Of a DNA stretch of 64,000 nucleotides, positions 25,644-34,055 are shown in pieces. Position numbers and translations under genes: made by a program. The stretch covers positions 372,001 through 436,000 of the forward strand of contig JADKJE010000001.1 of assembly GCA_016722515.1 (NCBI GenBank), written 5' to 3'. Position 1 is the stretch's first letter, and every line of letters begins with the position of its first letter. The stretch is from Alphaproteobacteria bacterium. Lineage in GTDB: Bacteria > Pseudomonadota > Alphaproteobacteria > Rickettsiales > JADKJE01. The notes under the pieces are model-generated. The model did not search any database. It was not told the origin of the DNA and saw nothing but the letters and a program-made list of their open reading frames with translations.

Positions 25644-27838
25644 AAGCTACCGTCATTATTCCAACGAAGAACCCTGGTGCTTTTTTTTTCCAGGTGCTGG
25701 ATGCCGTGAGGTCTCAAAAAACTCCCTGGCCATATGAAATCTTGGTTATAGATTCAGGGTCAACCGATGGGACTATTGATTATTGCCACCAATTTCCTGA
25801 AATTATTCTCCATTGTATTCCTCCTCAAACATTCCAACATGGACGTACGCGTAATGAAGCCATCCGTTTAGCCAACGGCGAATTTTTGGTGATGATTACG
25901 CATGATGCCATCCCTGCAAGCGATGATTGGCTTTTTCAATTAGTCAATTATACTGAATCAAACCCCGAGATTGCCGGAACCTTTGGTCGACATATCGCCC
26001 ACAAGCATGCAAATCCTTTTGTGAGCGACTCTATTGAGAAACATTTTGAACAATTTAAAACGGTCCCAGTCGTATCACTGGACGATAAGACACGTTACGA
26101 TTCCGATGAAGCCTATCGCCAATTCTTGCATTTTTTTTCCGATAATAATGCCTGCCTTCGCCGGACTGTCTGGGAAAAAATCCCGTATCCCGAAGTTAAT
26201 TTCGCCGAAGACCAACTTTGGGCAAAAGCTATTATAGAAGCCGGCTATGCCAAAGGCTATTGTTACGACGCAGCGGTTTATCATTCCCATAATATGGGAT
26301 TTGTTGAAACGCTTCAACGAAGCTTTGATGAATCAGTCGCGTTTAAACAATATTTCGGGTACAATTTGTGCCCTAGTTTTAAGAATTTCTTTCTTGCCCC
26401 CTTTATTCTCACTCAACAAAATTGGAATTTTCTTAAACATAATGACCATGTTTCTTCCAAATTAAAATGGCAACTTGTTAGCCCATTACTCAATATAGCA
26501 CGTATTTTAGGCCATTCGCTTGGCCAATATCGCGACCGGATTCCATCGACGTTACATGTCTATTTGTCACGGGATGCGCGTGTAAAATCGGGTCGCCTAA
26601 AAAGAAGAAATCTCATCATCCGTCTACCTGTTTTATTTTACCGAGTCGCACGAAAATGGCAGGAAGTCGGGACACTCCAACTTATACGTGTGATTATGAA
26701 GCGCCTGAAACGTAGATCGTTTCACGTTCCTTTTATGCGGAATCTTACTGATCAATTTTCTTTTTTGGACTCAACCACGTTTGGCGCTCCACTTGGTGGA
26801 CAACCGCTTGATCCTAAATCCATTACCTGGTTTATACCCGACTTTAACATCGGCTCTGGTGGTCATCTGAATATTTTTCGTTTTATTCAAATGTTGGAAA
26901 AAAAAGGGTACACCCAAACCATTACAATTATTGAAAGCAGTCACTTCCCCTCCGCAAAAGCGGCAAAAGAATGTATCAATAAACATTTTTTTCGGCTTAA
27001 ATCCAATGTCGTTATTGGCCGCGATTTGGCTCCTCCCTCAATGTACGGCATGGCCACGGGCTGGCAAACCGCTTTTGCACTAAAGGGATTTCAAAGTGTT
27101 GTCCATAAATGTTATTTTGTTCAAGATTATGAACCTTCTTTTTACCCAATGGGCAGTGAGGCTATATTAGCAGAAGAAACATACCGTTTTGGCTTTCACG
27201 GTATCACTGCTGGCTCCTGGTTAAGTACTATTCTTAATCAACAATTTGGAATGACGTGTTATCCTGTAGGTTTCTCATTTGATAAACAACATTATTTTAC
27301 TCAGGAAAAAACAGCATCGCATAAAAGAAAAATTTTCTTTTATGCACGACCTGTGACACCCCGTCGTGGTTTTGAGCTTGGAATTCTTGCCTTAGACCAC
27401 GTTATGAAAGAAATGCCCGAGACAGAAGTGCATCTGGCCGGATGGAATATCCATGCACACCACATTCCTTTTCCGTTTATCTCCCATGGTGTTATGCCCA
27501 TTGCCAAACTTCATGAACTTTATAATCAATGTGACGTAGCCTTGGTTCTATCACTTACTAACCTTTCCCTTCTTCCATTAGAATTAATGGCCTGCAATTG
27601 TCCGATTGTCAGTAACCACGGACCACATGCTGAATGGTTATTAAATGATTCCAATGCAGTGCTTACCTCCCCAACGCCTGATGCATTAGCCCAAGCGCTT
27701 ATTAGTCTGCTTAAAGACGAAGATAAGCGAAAAAAACTTATCGCAGCAGGACTGGCATTTGCACACAGTACGAGTTGGGAAGCAGAGGCTGATAAAATGA
27801 TCCATTATTTGGAGGCCATCCATGCCTCTAACCGGTAA
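25625..27838 (+). CDS. Two-domain glycosyltransferase (GT2 plus WsaF-type GT4)
   Basis: This cytoplasmic enzyme has 737 residues from the ATG at 25625; the frame opens earlier at a TTG (25571), but MASQKIKATVIIPTKNPG starts exactly at the fold. Domain 1 (about 5-260) is a GT2 fold: VIIPTKN, the nucleotide region IDSGSTDGT, and HGRTRNEA. Domain 2 (about 400-735) resembles WsaF-type rhamnosyltransferases: FIPDFNIGSGGHLNI, YFVQDYEPSFYPMGSE, then YRFGFHGITAGSW and a C-terminal GT4 donor site (LPLELMACNCPIVS). It probably adds sugars to a polysaccharide or O-antigen-like chain. It overlaps both neighbours, so co-expression with the sulfotransferase and epimerase is likely. Confidence 0.82.
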   Translation: MASQKIKATVIIPTKNPGAFFFQVLDAVRSQKTPWPYEILVIDSGSTDGTIDYCHQFPEIILHCIPPQTFQHGRTRNEAIRLANGEFLVMITHDAIPASDDWLFQLVNYTESNPEIAGTFGRHIAHKHANPFVSDSIEKHFEQFKTVPVVSLDDKTRYDSDEAYRQFLHFFSDNNACLRRTVWEKIPYPEVNFAEDQLWAKAIIEAGYAKGYCYDAAVYHSHNMGFVETLQRSFDESVAFKQYFGYNLCPSFKNFFLAPFILTQQNWNFLKHNDHVSSKLKWQLVSPLLNIARILGHSLGQYRDRIPSTLHVYLSRDARVKSGRLKRRNLIIRLPVLFYRVARKWQEVGTLQLIRVIMKRLKRRSFHVPFMRNLTDQFSFLDSTTFGAPLGGQPLDPKSITWFIPDFNIGSGGHLNIFRFIQMLEKKGYTQTITIIESSHFPSAKAAKECINKHFFRLKSNVVIGRDLAPPSMYGMATGWQTAFALKGFQSVVHKCYFVQDYEPSFYPMGSEAILAEETYRFGFHGITAGSWLSTILNQQFGMTCYPVGFSFDKQHYFTQEKTASHKRKIFFYARPVTPRRGFELGILALDHVMKEMPETEVHLAGWNIHAHHIPFPFISHGVMPIAKLHELYNQCDVALVLSLTNLSLLPLELMACNCPIVSNHGPHAEWLLNDSNAVLTSPTPDALAQALISLLKDEDKRKKLIAAGLAFAHSTSWEAEADKMIHYLEAIHASNR

Positions 27839-28751
27839 AAGCATTGCAGTTCTTGGTGCTAATGGCTTTATAGGAACCCATCTCTGCCCTCTACTGATTA
27901 AAAACGGTGCGCACGTGAGCGCTTTCGACCGAAACTTAAGTCCCGCTGTTGACCAGTGCGATAACCGCCACGGCGATTTTTTGAAGGCCGATGATGTTGA
28001 TCATGCTATTTCAGAATGTGATGCCATTGTTCATCTTATCCACTCCACCTTACCCATTAGTTCCAACAAATCGCCTCTTACTGATGCTAGCGATAATATC
28101 ATCCCTTCACTTAGGCTCTTGGATCTTGCCGTAAAGCATCATATCAAACGCATTATCTATGTTTCGTCGGGTGGCACTGTTTATGGGAAACAAATCCAAT
28201 GGCCCATCTTAGAAAGCGCACCTACTTACCCTAATTGTGCGTATGCCATCAGCAAACTTGCTATTGAGCATTACTGTTCTTTATATCACCACCTTTATAA
28301 GCTTGATTATACCGTTTTACGCGTTGCAAACCCCTACGGTCCTTTTCAGGCAACTCATAAGGGAAATGGTGTCATCACGACCTTTATAGAAGGCTATTTA
28401 AAAAATAAACCACTCGAAATCTGGGGTAATGGATTAACCGTACGCGATTATATCCATGTTGAGGATGTAGCCAGCGCCATCATCAAATCTCTAAACTATA
28501 CTGGTCCACATAAATGTTTTAATATAGGCAGTGGCACAGGAAAAAGTATACTTAATCTCATTTCTGTCCTAGAAGAAGTAATTGGTCATCCGATTGACAA
28601 AACATTCTTTGAGAACCGTACCCCTGATATTCCTCAAAATGTTCTTAATACCTATTTGGCAAAACAAGAACTACATTGGTCGCCAACAATCCCCTTACAT
28701 AGAGGGATAAAGGAACTTATCAATTTTATGAAGACACAGGTTACTGCATGA
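27822..28751 (+). CDS. NAD-dependent sugar epimerase/dehydratase (extended SDR)
   Basis: This 309-residue enzyme has the Rossmann motif GANGFIGTHL (residues 13-22), the substrate-side Ser in YVSSGGTVYG, and the catalytic YAISK motif. The later RVANPYGP and VRDYIHVEDVA are hallmarks of UDP- or dTDP-sugar 4-epimerases and related dehydratases. The exact sugar cannot be told. It probably supplies an activated sugar to the glycosyltransferase it overlaps by 17 nt. Its stop overlaps the next gene by 4 nt. Confidence 0.85.
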   Translation: MPLTGKSIAVLGANGFIGTHLCPLLIKNGAHVSAFDRNLSPAVDQCDNRHGDFLKADDVDHAISECDAIVHLIHSTLPISSNKSPLTDASDNIIPSLRLLDLAVKHHIKRIIYVSSGGTVYGKQIQWPILESAPTYPNCAYAISKLAIEHYCSLYHHLYKLDYTVLRVANPYGPFQATHKGNGVITTFIEGYLKNKPLEIWGNGLTVRDYIHVEDVASAIIKSLNYTGPHKCFNIGSGTGKSILNLISVLEEVIGHPIDKTFFENRTPDIPQNVLNTYLAKQELHWSPTIPLHRGIKELINFMKTQVTA

Positions 28752-29242
28752 GAGAGTACCCTTGTCACCCCTATCCCAAGACGCTCCAACATTTAGTGAC
28801 GAGAATCGCCTCACCGCTTATCAAGCAAACAGGCTTATATGAACCACGATTACTAACCGATTGGCATCATATTGTGGGTCACACGCTTTCTCGATTTAGT
28901 ATGCCACTTAACATACGCTTTCCGCAGGGTCGCACGGCTGGAGGCGTATTATATATAGCCGTCAATCACGCTGGGTTTTCAACTGAGTTTAATCATTTAA
29001 AACCTCAATTGCTTGAGAAAATTGCTACTTATTTTGGCTACCAGGCCGTAGCTGACATAAAAATTATATTAAAACTTGGAATGAAAATAGATACAAAACA
29101 AGCAGTAGAAACCAACTCTTCCGCACAACAGCCAATCAATCCGGCTGTATTAACCTATGTAAATGTTCACATAGCGGATACGGAATTGGCAACATCGCTA
29201 GCCTCACTTGGGTCGCACATTTCAGAGATTCAGTCTTCTTGA
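28748..29242 (+). CDS. DUF721 / DciA-like protein
   Basis: This small basic protein of 164 residues has the DUF721 core: LYEPRLLTDWHHIVGHTLSRFSMP followed by GVLYIAVNHAGFSTEF. DUF721 includes DciA, the ancestral helicase operator that helps load DnaB at replication, so a replication role is possible, though in alphaproteobacteria the family is little studied. Residues 110-164 form a variable tail. It ends the overlapping gene run that begins with the YibQ-like gene; the start is an ATGA overlap with the epimerase. Confidence 0.72.
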   Translation: MREYPCHPYPKTLQHLVTRIASPLIKQTGLYEPRLLTDWHHIVGHTLSRFSMPLNIRFPQGRTAGGVLYIAVNHAGFSTEFNHLKPQLLEKIATYFGYQAVADIKIILKLGMKIDTKQAVETNSSAQQPINPAVLTYVNVHIADTELATSLASLGSHISEIQSS

Positions 29243-29267
29243 CGATCATGAAGGCACGTCTTATACT
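29239..29267 (+). promoter_or_regulatory. Sigma-70-like promoter of the dsbA-like gene
   Basis: TTGACG (29239-29244) and TATACT (29262-29267) are spaced by 17 bp, 28 bp before the start codon. The -35 box overlaps the stop of the DUF721 gene. A purine-rich AAGAGGT lies before the ATG. Confidence 0.65.
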
Positions 29268-29294
29268 AAAAACTAGATAAAAAAAGAGGTCATT

Positions 29295-30053
29295 ATGCGT
29301 TACGTTTCATTATTAAGCACTCTATCGGCTCTTCTTGTTACAGCCAGCATGGCCCATGCCGGCGACACGAATGCTGCAAAAACAAAACAACAGACCGCTC
29401 CAACCTCCAAACAAATTAAAATTTTAGGGCAGTCTTCCTCACCTCAATCCGAACAATTGAAGTATCAAATTCCCAGTGACATTATTTTAGGCAATGCCAA
29501 AGCACCAGTCACTATCGTTGAATATTCGTCTCTTACATGCCCACATTGTGCCCATTTCATCAATGATTTGTTACCTACGATCAAAAAAAAATATATTGAT
29601 ACTGGCAAAGTTAAATTTATCAGCAGGGATTTTCCCCTGGATGGAACAGCATTGAAGGCGGCTAAACTTCCACATTGTGCAGGTAAGGATCGTTATTATG
29701 ATTTTCTTAAAGTACTCTTTAAAACTCAAGATAGCTGGGCCCGTCAGGATAATTTCCAAGAGCTACTTGGCAATATCGCACGCTTGGGCGGAATGCCAGC
29801 AGATGAATTCAACAAATGCATGGACAATAAAGACCTGGAACTGCAAATTGCGGATACCCGTCTTCAAGCAGCCGAACATTTAGGCATTAAATCCACACCG
29901 ACATTCTTCATCAATGGCATAGAGCTTAAAGGAGCCGGTAGCATACCCGCGTTTGAAGAAGCACTTAATAAAGCGTTAGATCCTAACCACACGGCCACTC
30001 CTGCACAACCCGAAGCAGCAGAAAAACAGCCAGTGGCCCATGGGAAAAAATAA
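29295..30053 (+). CDS. DsbA-family thiol-disulfide oxidoreductase
   Basis: This is a periplasmic protein of 252 residues. A signal peptide (1-22, cut near MAHAG) is followed by a linker and a thioredoxin fold with the active-site CPHC (Cys82 and Cys85) and the cis-proline loop STPTFFING. The layout, including the helical insert and GNAKAPVTIVEYSSLTCPHC, resembles alphaproteobacterial DsbA/Com1-like proteins that oxidise or isomerise disulfides in exported proteins. The C-terminal 25 residues are low-complexity. It has its own good promoter and stands alone on the plus strand, convergent with rplI. Confidence 0.9.
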   Translation: MRYVSLLSTLSALLVTASMAHAGDTNAAKTKQQTAPTSKQIKILGQSSSPQSEQLKYQIPSDIILGNAKAPVTIVEYSSLTCPHCAHFINDLLPTIKKKYIDTGKVKFISRDFPLDGTALKAAKLPHCAGKDRYYDFLKVLFKTQDSWARQDNFQELLGNIARLGGMPADEFNKCMDNKDLELQIADTRLQAAEHLGIKSTPTFFINGIELKGAGSIPAFEEALNKALDPNHTATPAQPEAAEKQPVAHGKK

Positions 30054-30210
30054 TCGAGTACTCTAGCTCAGACATCTTCAGACCTTTTGGGATTATGAGC
30101 TAAAGCCGCGACACCGTTATCGAAACAGTAGGTGTTTCGCATAGTGAAGAAGGAAGCGCAGTACTCCCTGTCTCCCCTACTCATCAGAGGTGGGTAGATA
30201 GATAAAAAAA

Positions 30211-30241
30211 AACTCCCCTGAATTTTTCAGGGGAGTTTTTT
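30211..30241. terminator. Bidirectional rho-independent terminator
   Basis: A 12-bp perfect stem, AACTCCCCTGAA (30211-30222) and TTCAGGGGAGTT (30226-30237), has a 3-nt loop, a T run on the plus side and an A run on the minus side. It can end both the dsbA-like transcript and the rpsF-rpsR-rplI transcript. Confidence 0.92.
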
Positions 30242-30266
30242 AATTCTATAAACAAAACCGAGTCAA

Positions 30267-30899
30267 TTACTCAGCAGCATCCGATTCCTCAGAATCATCC
30301 GCTTTTGCTTTGCGAACTTTCTTCTTTGCTTTTTCCTGCACTTCTTCCGTTCCCTCAGGAGCGGCAGCAGCAGCTAATTCTTCAGCAGCTTGTTGCTCAG
30401 CTTTATCTTTTTTCTTAGGCTTAGCAGCTTCCTGCTCTGCACTCAAAGCCTCAGCTTGGCTACGTGCTACATTCACTGAAACCTGTACTGATACGTCTGG
30501 ATGAAGCACTATTTTAACAGAATAAATACCAACATTTTTAATTGGCTTAGCGATGATTGCCGTAATCTCAGAATCAGCTTTAACAACCTCAGCCAATGCA
30601 CGAGATACGTCACGTGGAGCAACAGAACCGAATAAACGTCCATCTTCTCCAGCCTGGCGGATCAAGATAACTTTTGATTCAGCTACTTTTACTGCTAATT
30701 TATCAGCCGCTTCACGACGTTCTTCATTTTTACGTTGCAGATCGGCTTTTTGATCTTCAATCATTTTCATGTTTTGTTTAGTAGCTGCAACAGCTGCATT
30801 GCGTGGAATGAGGAAGTTACGTGCGTATCCGCTACGAACATCAACAACTTCACCAATAGTTCCTAAACGATATACATTTTGAACCAAAATAACTTGCAT
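30267..30899 (-). CDS. rplI: 50S ribosomal protein bL9
   Basis: bL9 binds 23S rRNA near the L1 stalk base. The N-terminal domain is typical (MQVILVQNVYRLGTIGEVVDVRSGYARNFLIP), followed by the long connecting helix and the C-terminal domain (up to about 150). Residues 155-210 are an Ala/Glu/Lys-rich extension, common in alphaproteobacterial bL9 and probably disordered. It is the last gene of rpsF-rpsR-rplI and is followed by a strong terminator. Confidence 0.97.
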   Translation of the reverse strand: MQVILVQNVYRLGTIGEVVDVRSGYARNFLIPRNAAVAATKQNMKMIEDQKADLQRKNEERREAADKLAVKVAESKVILIRQAGEDGRLFGSVAPRDVSRALAEVVKADSEITAIIAKPIKNVGIYSVKIVLHPDVSVQVSVNVARSQAEALSAEQEAAKPKKKDKAEQQAAEELAAAAAPEGTEEVQEKAKKKVRKAKADDSEESDAAE

Positions 30900-30929
30900 G
30901 GGATATCCTATGACTTAATGGGTTGCTAA

Positions 30930-31175
30930 TTAGCGGGCAACGAAAGGAAGCAGCGCTAATACGCGGGCCAACTTAATTGCTTTTTTCAACTGACGCTGTT
31001 TCTTGGCTGAAACAGAAGTAATACGTGAAGGAAGGATCCTGCCACGCTCAGAGATAAATCCCTGAAGAAGTTTTACATCTTTATAATCGACATGTACGTC
31101 TTGCAAAGGGCATTGACGTTTACGACGAAAGAAGGGCTTATTAGACGCTTTCTCTGTTGTTGAAGTCTTACTCAT
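30930..31175 (-). CDS. rpsR: 30S ribosomal protein bS18
   Basis: bS18 binds the platform of the small subunit next to bS6. The 81-residue protein shows the family core VDYKDVKLLQGFISERGRI followed by LPSRITSVSAKKQRQLKKAI. It lies 21 bp after rpsF and 30 bp before rplI, in the conserved ribosomal gene order. Confidence 0.97.
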   Translation of the reverse strand: MSKTSTTEKASNKPFFRRKRQCPLQDVHVDYKDVKLLQGFISERGRILPSRITSVSAKKQRQLKKAIKLARVLALLPFVAR

Positions 31176-31196
31176 GATTCCTCACTATCTGTTCTA

Positions 31197-31544
31197 TTAA
31201 TTGGCTTCTTCGCCAGCTTTTTCACGATCGTCAATAAGTGGAGATGGTTTTTTGTCAACTGCCTCAACACTGATAATCGCACTGCGTAAAACATCTTCGT
31301 TATAACGCAGGCTTTTTTCTAATTTTTTAACCACTTCATGCGGAGCACTAAACCCAATATGAGAATAGTGAGCCTTACGGTTTTTCTTAACCAGATAAGC
31401 CAGGGTACGCAAACCCCAATATTCTGTTTTTAATACCTTGCCGCCATTTTCGGTGATAACACTCGAAATATCATGTGTTAGTTTCTCAACTGCCTGGCTT
31501 GAAATGTCAGGTCTAGCAAGAAATGTGGTTTCGTAAAACGCCAT
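31197..31544 (-). CDS. rpsF: 30S ribosomal protein bS6
   Basis: bS6 forms a heterodimer with bS18 on 16S rRNA. The start is the ATG at 31544 (MAFYETTFLARPDIS), 10 nt after an AGGAG ribosome-binding site; the longer frame begins only at a TTG. The 115-residue protein has the usual alpha/beta core (YWGLRTLAYLVKKNRKAHY). It is the first gene of the operon. Confidence 0.97.
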   Translation of the reverse strand: MAFYETTFLARPDISSQAVEKLTHDISSVITENGGKVLKTEYWGLRTLAYLVKKNRKAHYSHIGFSAPHEVVKKLEKSLRYNEDVLRSAIISVEAVDKKPSPLIDDREKAGEEAN

Positions 31545-31610
31545 ATAAATCAATCTCCTAAAGTAGAAAAACGCGAAAACCCGTCCACGCTATCATAAAC
31601 TAAGGCGTAC

Positions 31611-31638
31611 AGCATATCGATTTCTGACTATTTTGCAA
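31611..31638 (-). promoter_or_regulatory. Possible promoter of rpsF-rpsR-rplI
   Basis: On the minus strand TTGCAA (31638-31633) and TATGCT (31616-31611) are spaced 16 bp, about 65 bp upstream of rpsF. The match to consensus is moderate. Confidence 0.4.
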
Positions 31639-31662
31639 GTGCTATTCTCATATCTTTATTCG

Positions 31663-32328
31663 CTACCGCTTAATCGCCACAGTCACCCCCTCATCTGAAG
31701 GGATCATGACTGCCAGGTATTTCGTTTTATCAGCCAGCCTTAAGTTGAATTCCTGCATAGCTTTATAACTGTTCATTGAAACACCATCAGGCTTTTTATC
31801 TTGAAGTACCGCGCCAAACAATAACGTATTATCAGCAACGATCAATCCACCAGGCTTGAGGTTTTCTTCTGCCCAATTCAAATAATCAGGATACCCCCCT
31901 TTGTCAGCATCAATAAAAACCATATCCACATTTTGCTCCCACTTTATTTCTCTTAATTGCTGGTGGGCATCGCCTCCCATCAGCATTATTTTATGGCCAC
32001 CTGGATATTTTTTGAAATGCTTTTGGGCAATAGCCACATGTTCTGGATTACTCTCAAACGTGATAATGCGGCCGTCTTCATTTAATTCTTGCGCCATAGC
32101 AAGCGCTGAATATCCAATTAATGTCCCAAACTCCACAATGAGTTTTGGCTGATATAATGCCACTAAAAATTGAAGGAAGCGAACTTCGGTTACCCCTAGC
32201 TGCATAAAACGCCGTTGATCAATAAGTGATTCGTGTAATTCTGCAAGCCATGCTTGCTCAGGATTATATAATGATTCTCTGTAAGAGCTAATCTTATCTT
32301 TTTGTTCTAGACGCATCGGCGACTCCAT
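31663..32328 (-). CDS. SAM-dependent O-methyltransferase (CCoAMT-type)
   Basis: This 221-residue cytosolic enzyme belongs to the O-methyltransferase family that includes caffeoyl-CoA and catechol O-methyltransferases. SAM-binding motif I is VEFGTLIGYSALAMAQ, motif II includes RIITFESNPEHVAIA, and the metal-binding region is MVFIDADKGGYPDYLNW followed by GGLIVADNTL. The substrate is unknown. The start may be residue 1 or residue 5 (MRLEQKDK). It is transcribed divergently from yggT and separated from rpsF by about 120 bp. Confidence 0.88.
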   Translation of the reverse strand: MESPMRLEQKDKISSYRESLYNPEQAWLAELHESLIDQRRFMQLGVTEVRFLQFLVALYQPKLIVEFGTLIGYSALAMAQELNEDGRIITFESNPEHVAIAQKHFKKYPGGHKIMLMGGDAHQQLREIKWEQNVDMVFIDADKGGYPDYLNWAEENLKPGGLIVADNTLLFGAVLQDKKPDGVSMNSYKAMQEFNLRLADKTKYLAVMIPSDEGVTVAIKR

Positions 32329-32394
32329 GCTTTAGGATTCTTCCTTGCACAGTTATATCAGATTCAGTATATTTCTGGCAGCTTTAAATTTAAA

Positions 32395-32688
32395 ATGTCA
32401 GGCATTATGAATCCTATCATCTATATTACGCTTACCTTAATTGACATCTACTCCTGGGCTATTTTGATCGCGGTCATCATGAGTTGGCTAATATCCCTTC
32501 GTATCCTAAACCCTCATAACAACCTGGTATCATCTATTTATCAGTTCTTTGTCTCAATTACAGAGCCGGTACTTCGTCCTATTCGCCGTTTTTTCTCCAT
32601 CCGCTCAGGATTTGACTATTCTCCAATCATTGTGTATCTCCTCCTTAACTTTCTCGGCTATACCATCAAATATTACGCATTATCATAA
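32395..32688 (+). CDS. YggT family membrane protein
   Basis: This 97-residue inner-membrane protein has two hydrophobic segments (about 8-32 and 75-94) around the conserved YggT core SITEPVLRPIRRFF. YggT proteins are implicated in osmotic tolerance and envelope or division functions, but the mechanism is unknown. The start may be the ATG at 32395 or the internal one at 32407 (MNPIIYI). Confidence 0.88.
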   Translation: MSGIMNPIIYITLTLIDIYSWAILIAVIMSWLISLRILNPHNNLVSSIYQFFVSITEPVLRPIRRFFSIRSGFDYSPIIVYLLLNFLGYTIKYYALS

Positions 32689-32750
32689 AATCAAAAGGAG
32701 GAAGCTTGCCCCCCCTGTTGCAATTATGCAACATTACTCCCTGCCTGTTT

Positions 32751-32772
32751 AAAGAGAAGACTCTTTCTCTTT
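32751..32772 (+). terminator. Hairpin between yggT and pstC
   Basis: AAAGAGAA (32751-32758) pairs with TTCTCTTT (32765-32772) across a 6-nt loop. A second small hairpin (GTTGC-AATTAT-GCAAC) lies at 32717-32732. Neither has a clear following T run, so termination is uncertain. Confidence 0.35.
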
Positions 32773-32837
32773 GAACTGATTGCAATAACCCAGGATTTAG
32801 TCTAAACATAACCCCAAGATAAATTAGTTGAACCTTT

Positions 32838-34055
32838 ATGCAGAACCTTCCGGCGTTTTTTGTTGCGATAGCCTTTGTTGTTCTCATGTTTATGTACGGC
32901 CGAAATGTGGGCGTAGCACGGTCGCGCAAAGCGCAGATACGTCTTCATTCACTCTCCAGCTATTATGGCTATACGGCTGCATTATGGTTTATGCTAAGTT
33001 TCGTCGTGATACTCTCTGGCGTTAAATATTTCAAACATATTGTCCATGATAGTAGCGTTTCGGGGATGCCTGTTTTTCTAGGTACACTCCTTGTTGCCTC
33101 AGCCGGTACTGCCCTTTTTATACATCTCAAATTTACGCCATATTATCGCGCCCGTAACCATGTTGAGAAATGGATCAACGTTCTTTTATTCGCTTCAGCC
33201 GCCGCCTCTATTGCTATTACGCTTGCTGTTGTTATTTCTATCTTCTTTGAATCTCTTCGGTTCTTTAAATCAGTCTCTCCGCTGGCATTCTTTTTCGGAA
33301 CACACTGGAGCCCTCAACAAGCTACTGGCGAACATCTATCCGAAGGATTTGGGATATTACCACTTTTTTGTGGTACACTTTTGATTACGGGAATTGCCAT
33401 GCTGATCGCTGCTCCTTGCGGTTTATTATCGGCCATTTTCCTGTCAGAATACACGTCCCCTGCATGGCGCACCTGGATTAAACCTTTTCTTGAAATTTTA
33501 GCTGGTATACCAACCGTAGTTTACGGATTTTTTGCAGCCACGGTTATGGCTCCTTTACTGCGCAACACTGGAGAAATCATAGGAGTACCGATTGCTACCG
33601 AAAGCGCTTTGGCTGCAGGCTTGGTTATGGGAATTATGATTATTCCTTTTGTCATGTCCTTATCCGATGATATTTTACATGCAGTCCCACGGTCTCTCCG
33701 TGAAGGCTCTCTTGCCTTGGGGGCTACGCTCTCCGAAACCATACGCAAGGTGATCGTTCCAGCTGCTCTTCCTGGCATAATGGGCGCCTGTCTGCTTGCG
33801 ATTTCGCGCGCCATTGGTGAAACCATGATCGTCTTTATGGCGGCAGGTCTTGCTGCCAATTTTACCTTTAACCCTCTTCAACCCGTCACCACCGTCACAG
33901 CTCAAATTGTGATGCTCCTGGTTGGCGACCAGGAATTTGACAGTCCTCAAACCTTAGCTGCGTTTGCTTTAGGCTTAACATTGTTCATGGTGACACTCTG
34001 TTTAAACGTAATCGCTTTGCTTATCGTGAAAAAATATCGTGAAAAATATGAATAA
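32838..34055 (+). CDS. pstC: Phosphate ABC transporter permease PstC
   Basis: PstC is one of the two membrane subunits of the high-affinity phosphate importer. The first 140 residues form an extension with extra membrane segments, as in other alphaproteobacterial PstC. The permease core follows: SEGFGILPLFCGTLLITGIA, then EILAGIPTVVYGFFA and the EAA loop near LREGSLALGATLSETI. The 405-residue length is therefore usual for the group. pstS, the phosphate-binding protein, is not adjacent. Its stop overlaps the pstA start. Confidence 0.94.
   Translation: MQNLPAFFVAIAFVVLMFMYGRNVGVARSRKAQIRLHSLSSYYGYTAALWFMLSFVVILSGVKYFKHIVHDSSVSGMPVFLGTLLVASAGTALFIHLKFTPYYRARNHVEKWINVLLFASAAASIAITLAVVISIFFESLRFFKSVSPLAFFFGTHWSPQQATGEHLSEGFGILPLFCGTLLITGIAMLIAAPCGLLSAIFLSEYTSPAWRTWIKPFLEILAGIPTVVYGFFAATVMAPLLRNTGEIIGVPIATESALAAGLVMGIMIIPFVMSLSDDILHAVPRSLREGSLALGATLSETIRKVIVPAALPGIMGACLLAISRAIGETMIVFMAAGLAANFTFNPLQPVTTVTAQIVMLLVGDQEFDSPQTLAAFALGLTLFMVTLCLNVIALLIVKKYREKYE

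Noticed and set aside
30054..30210. Possible tRNA in the gap after the dsbA-like gene
   Set aside because: No cloverleaf could be drawn and no TTCGA-type arm was seen.
32689..32837. Possible Pho box upstream of pstC
   Set aside because: No pair of CTGTCA-like 7-mers with the usual spacing was found.
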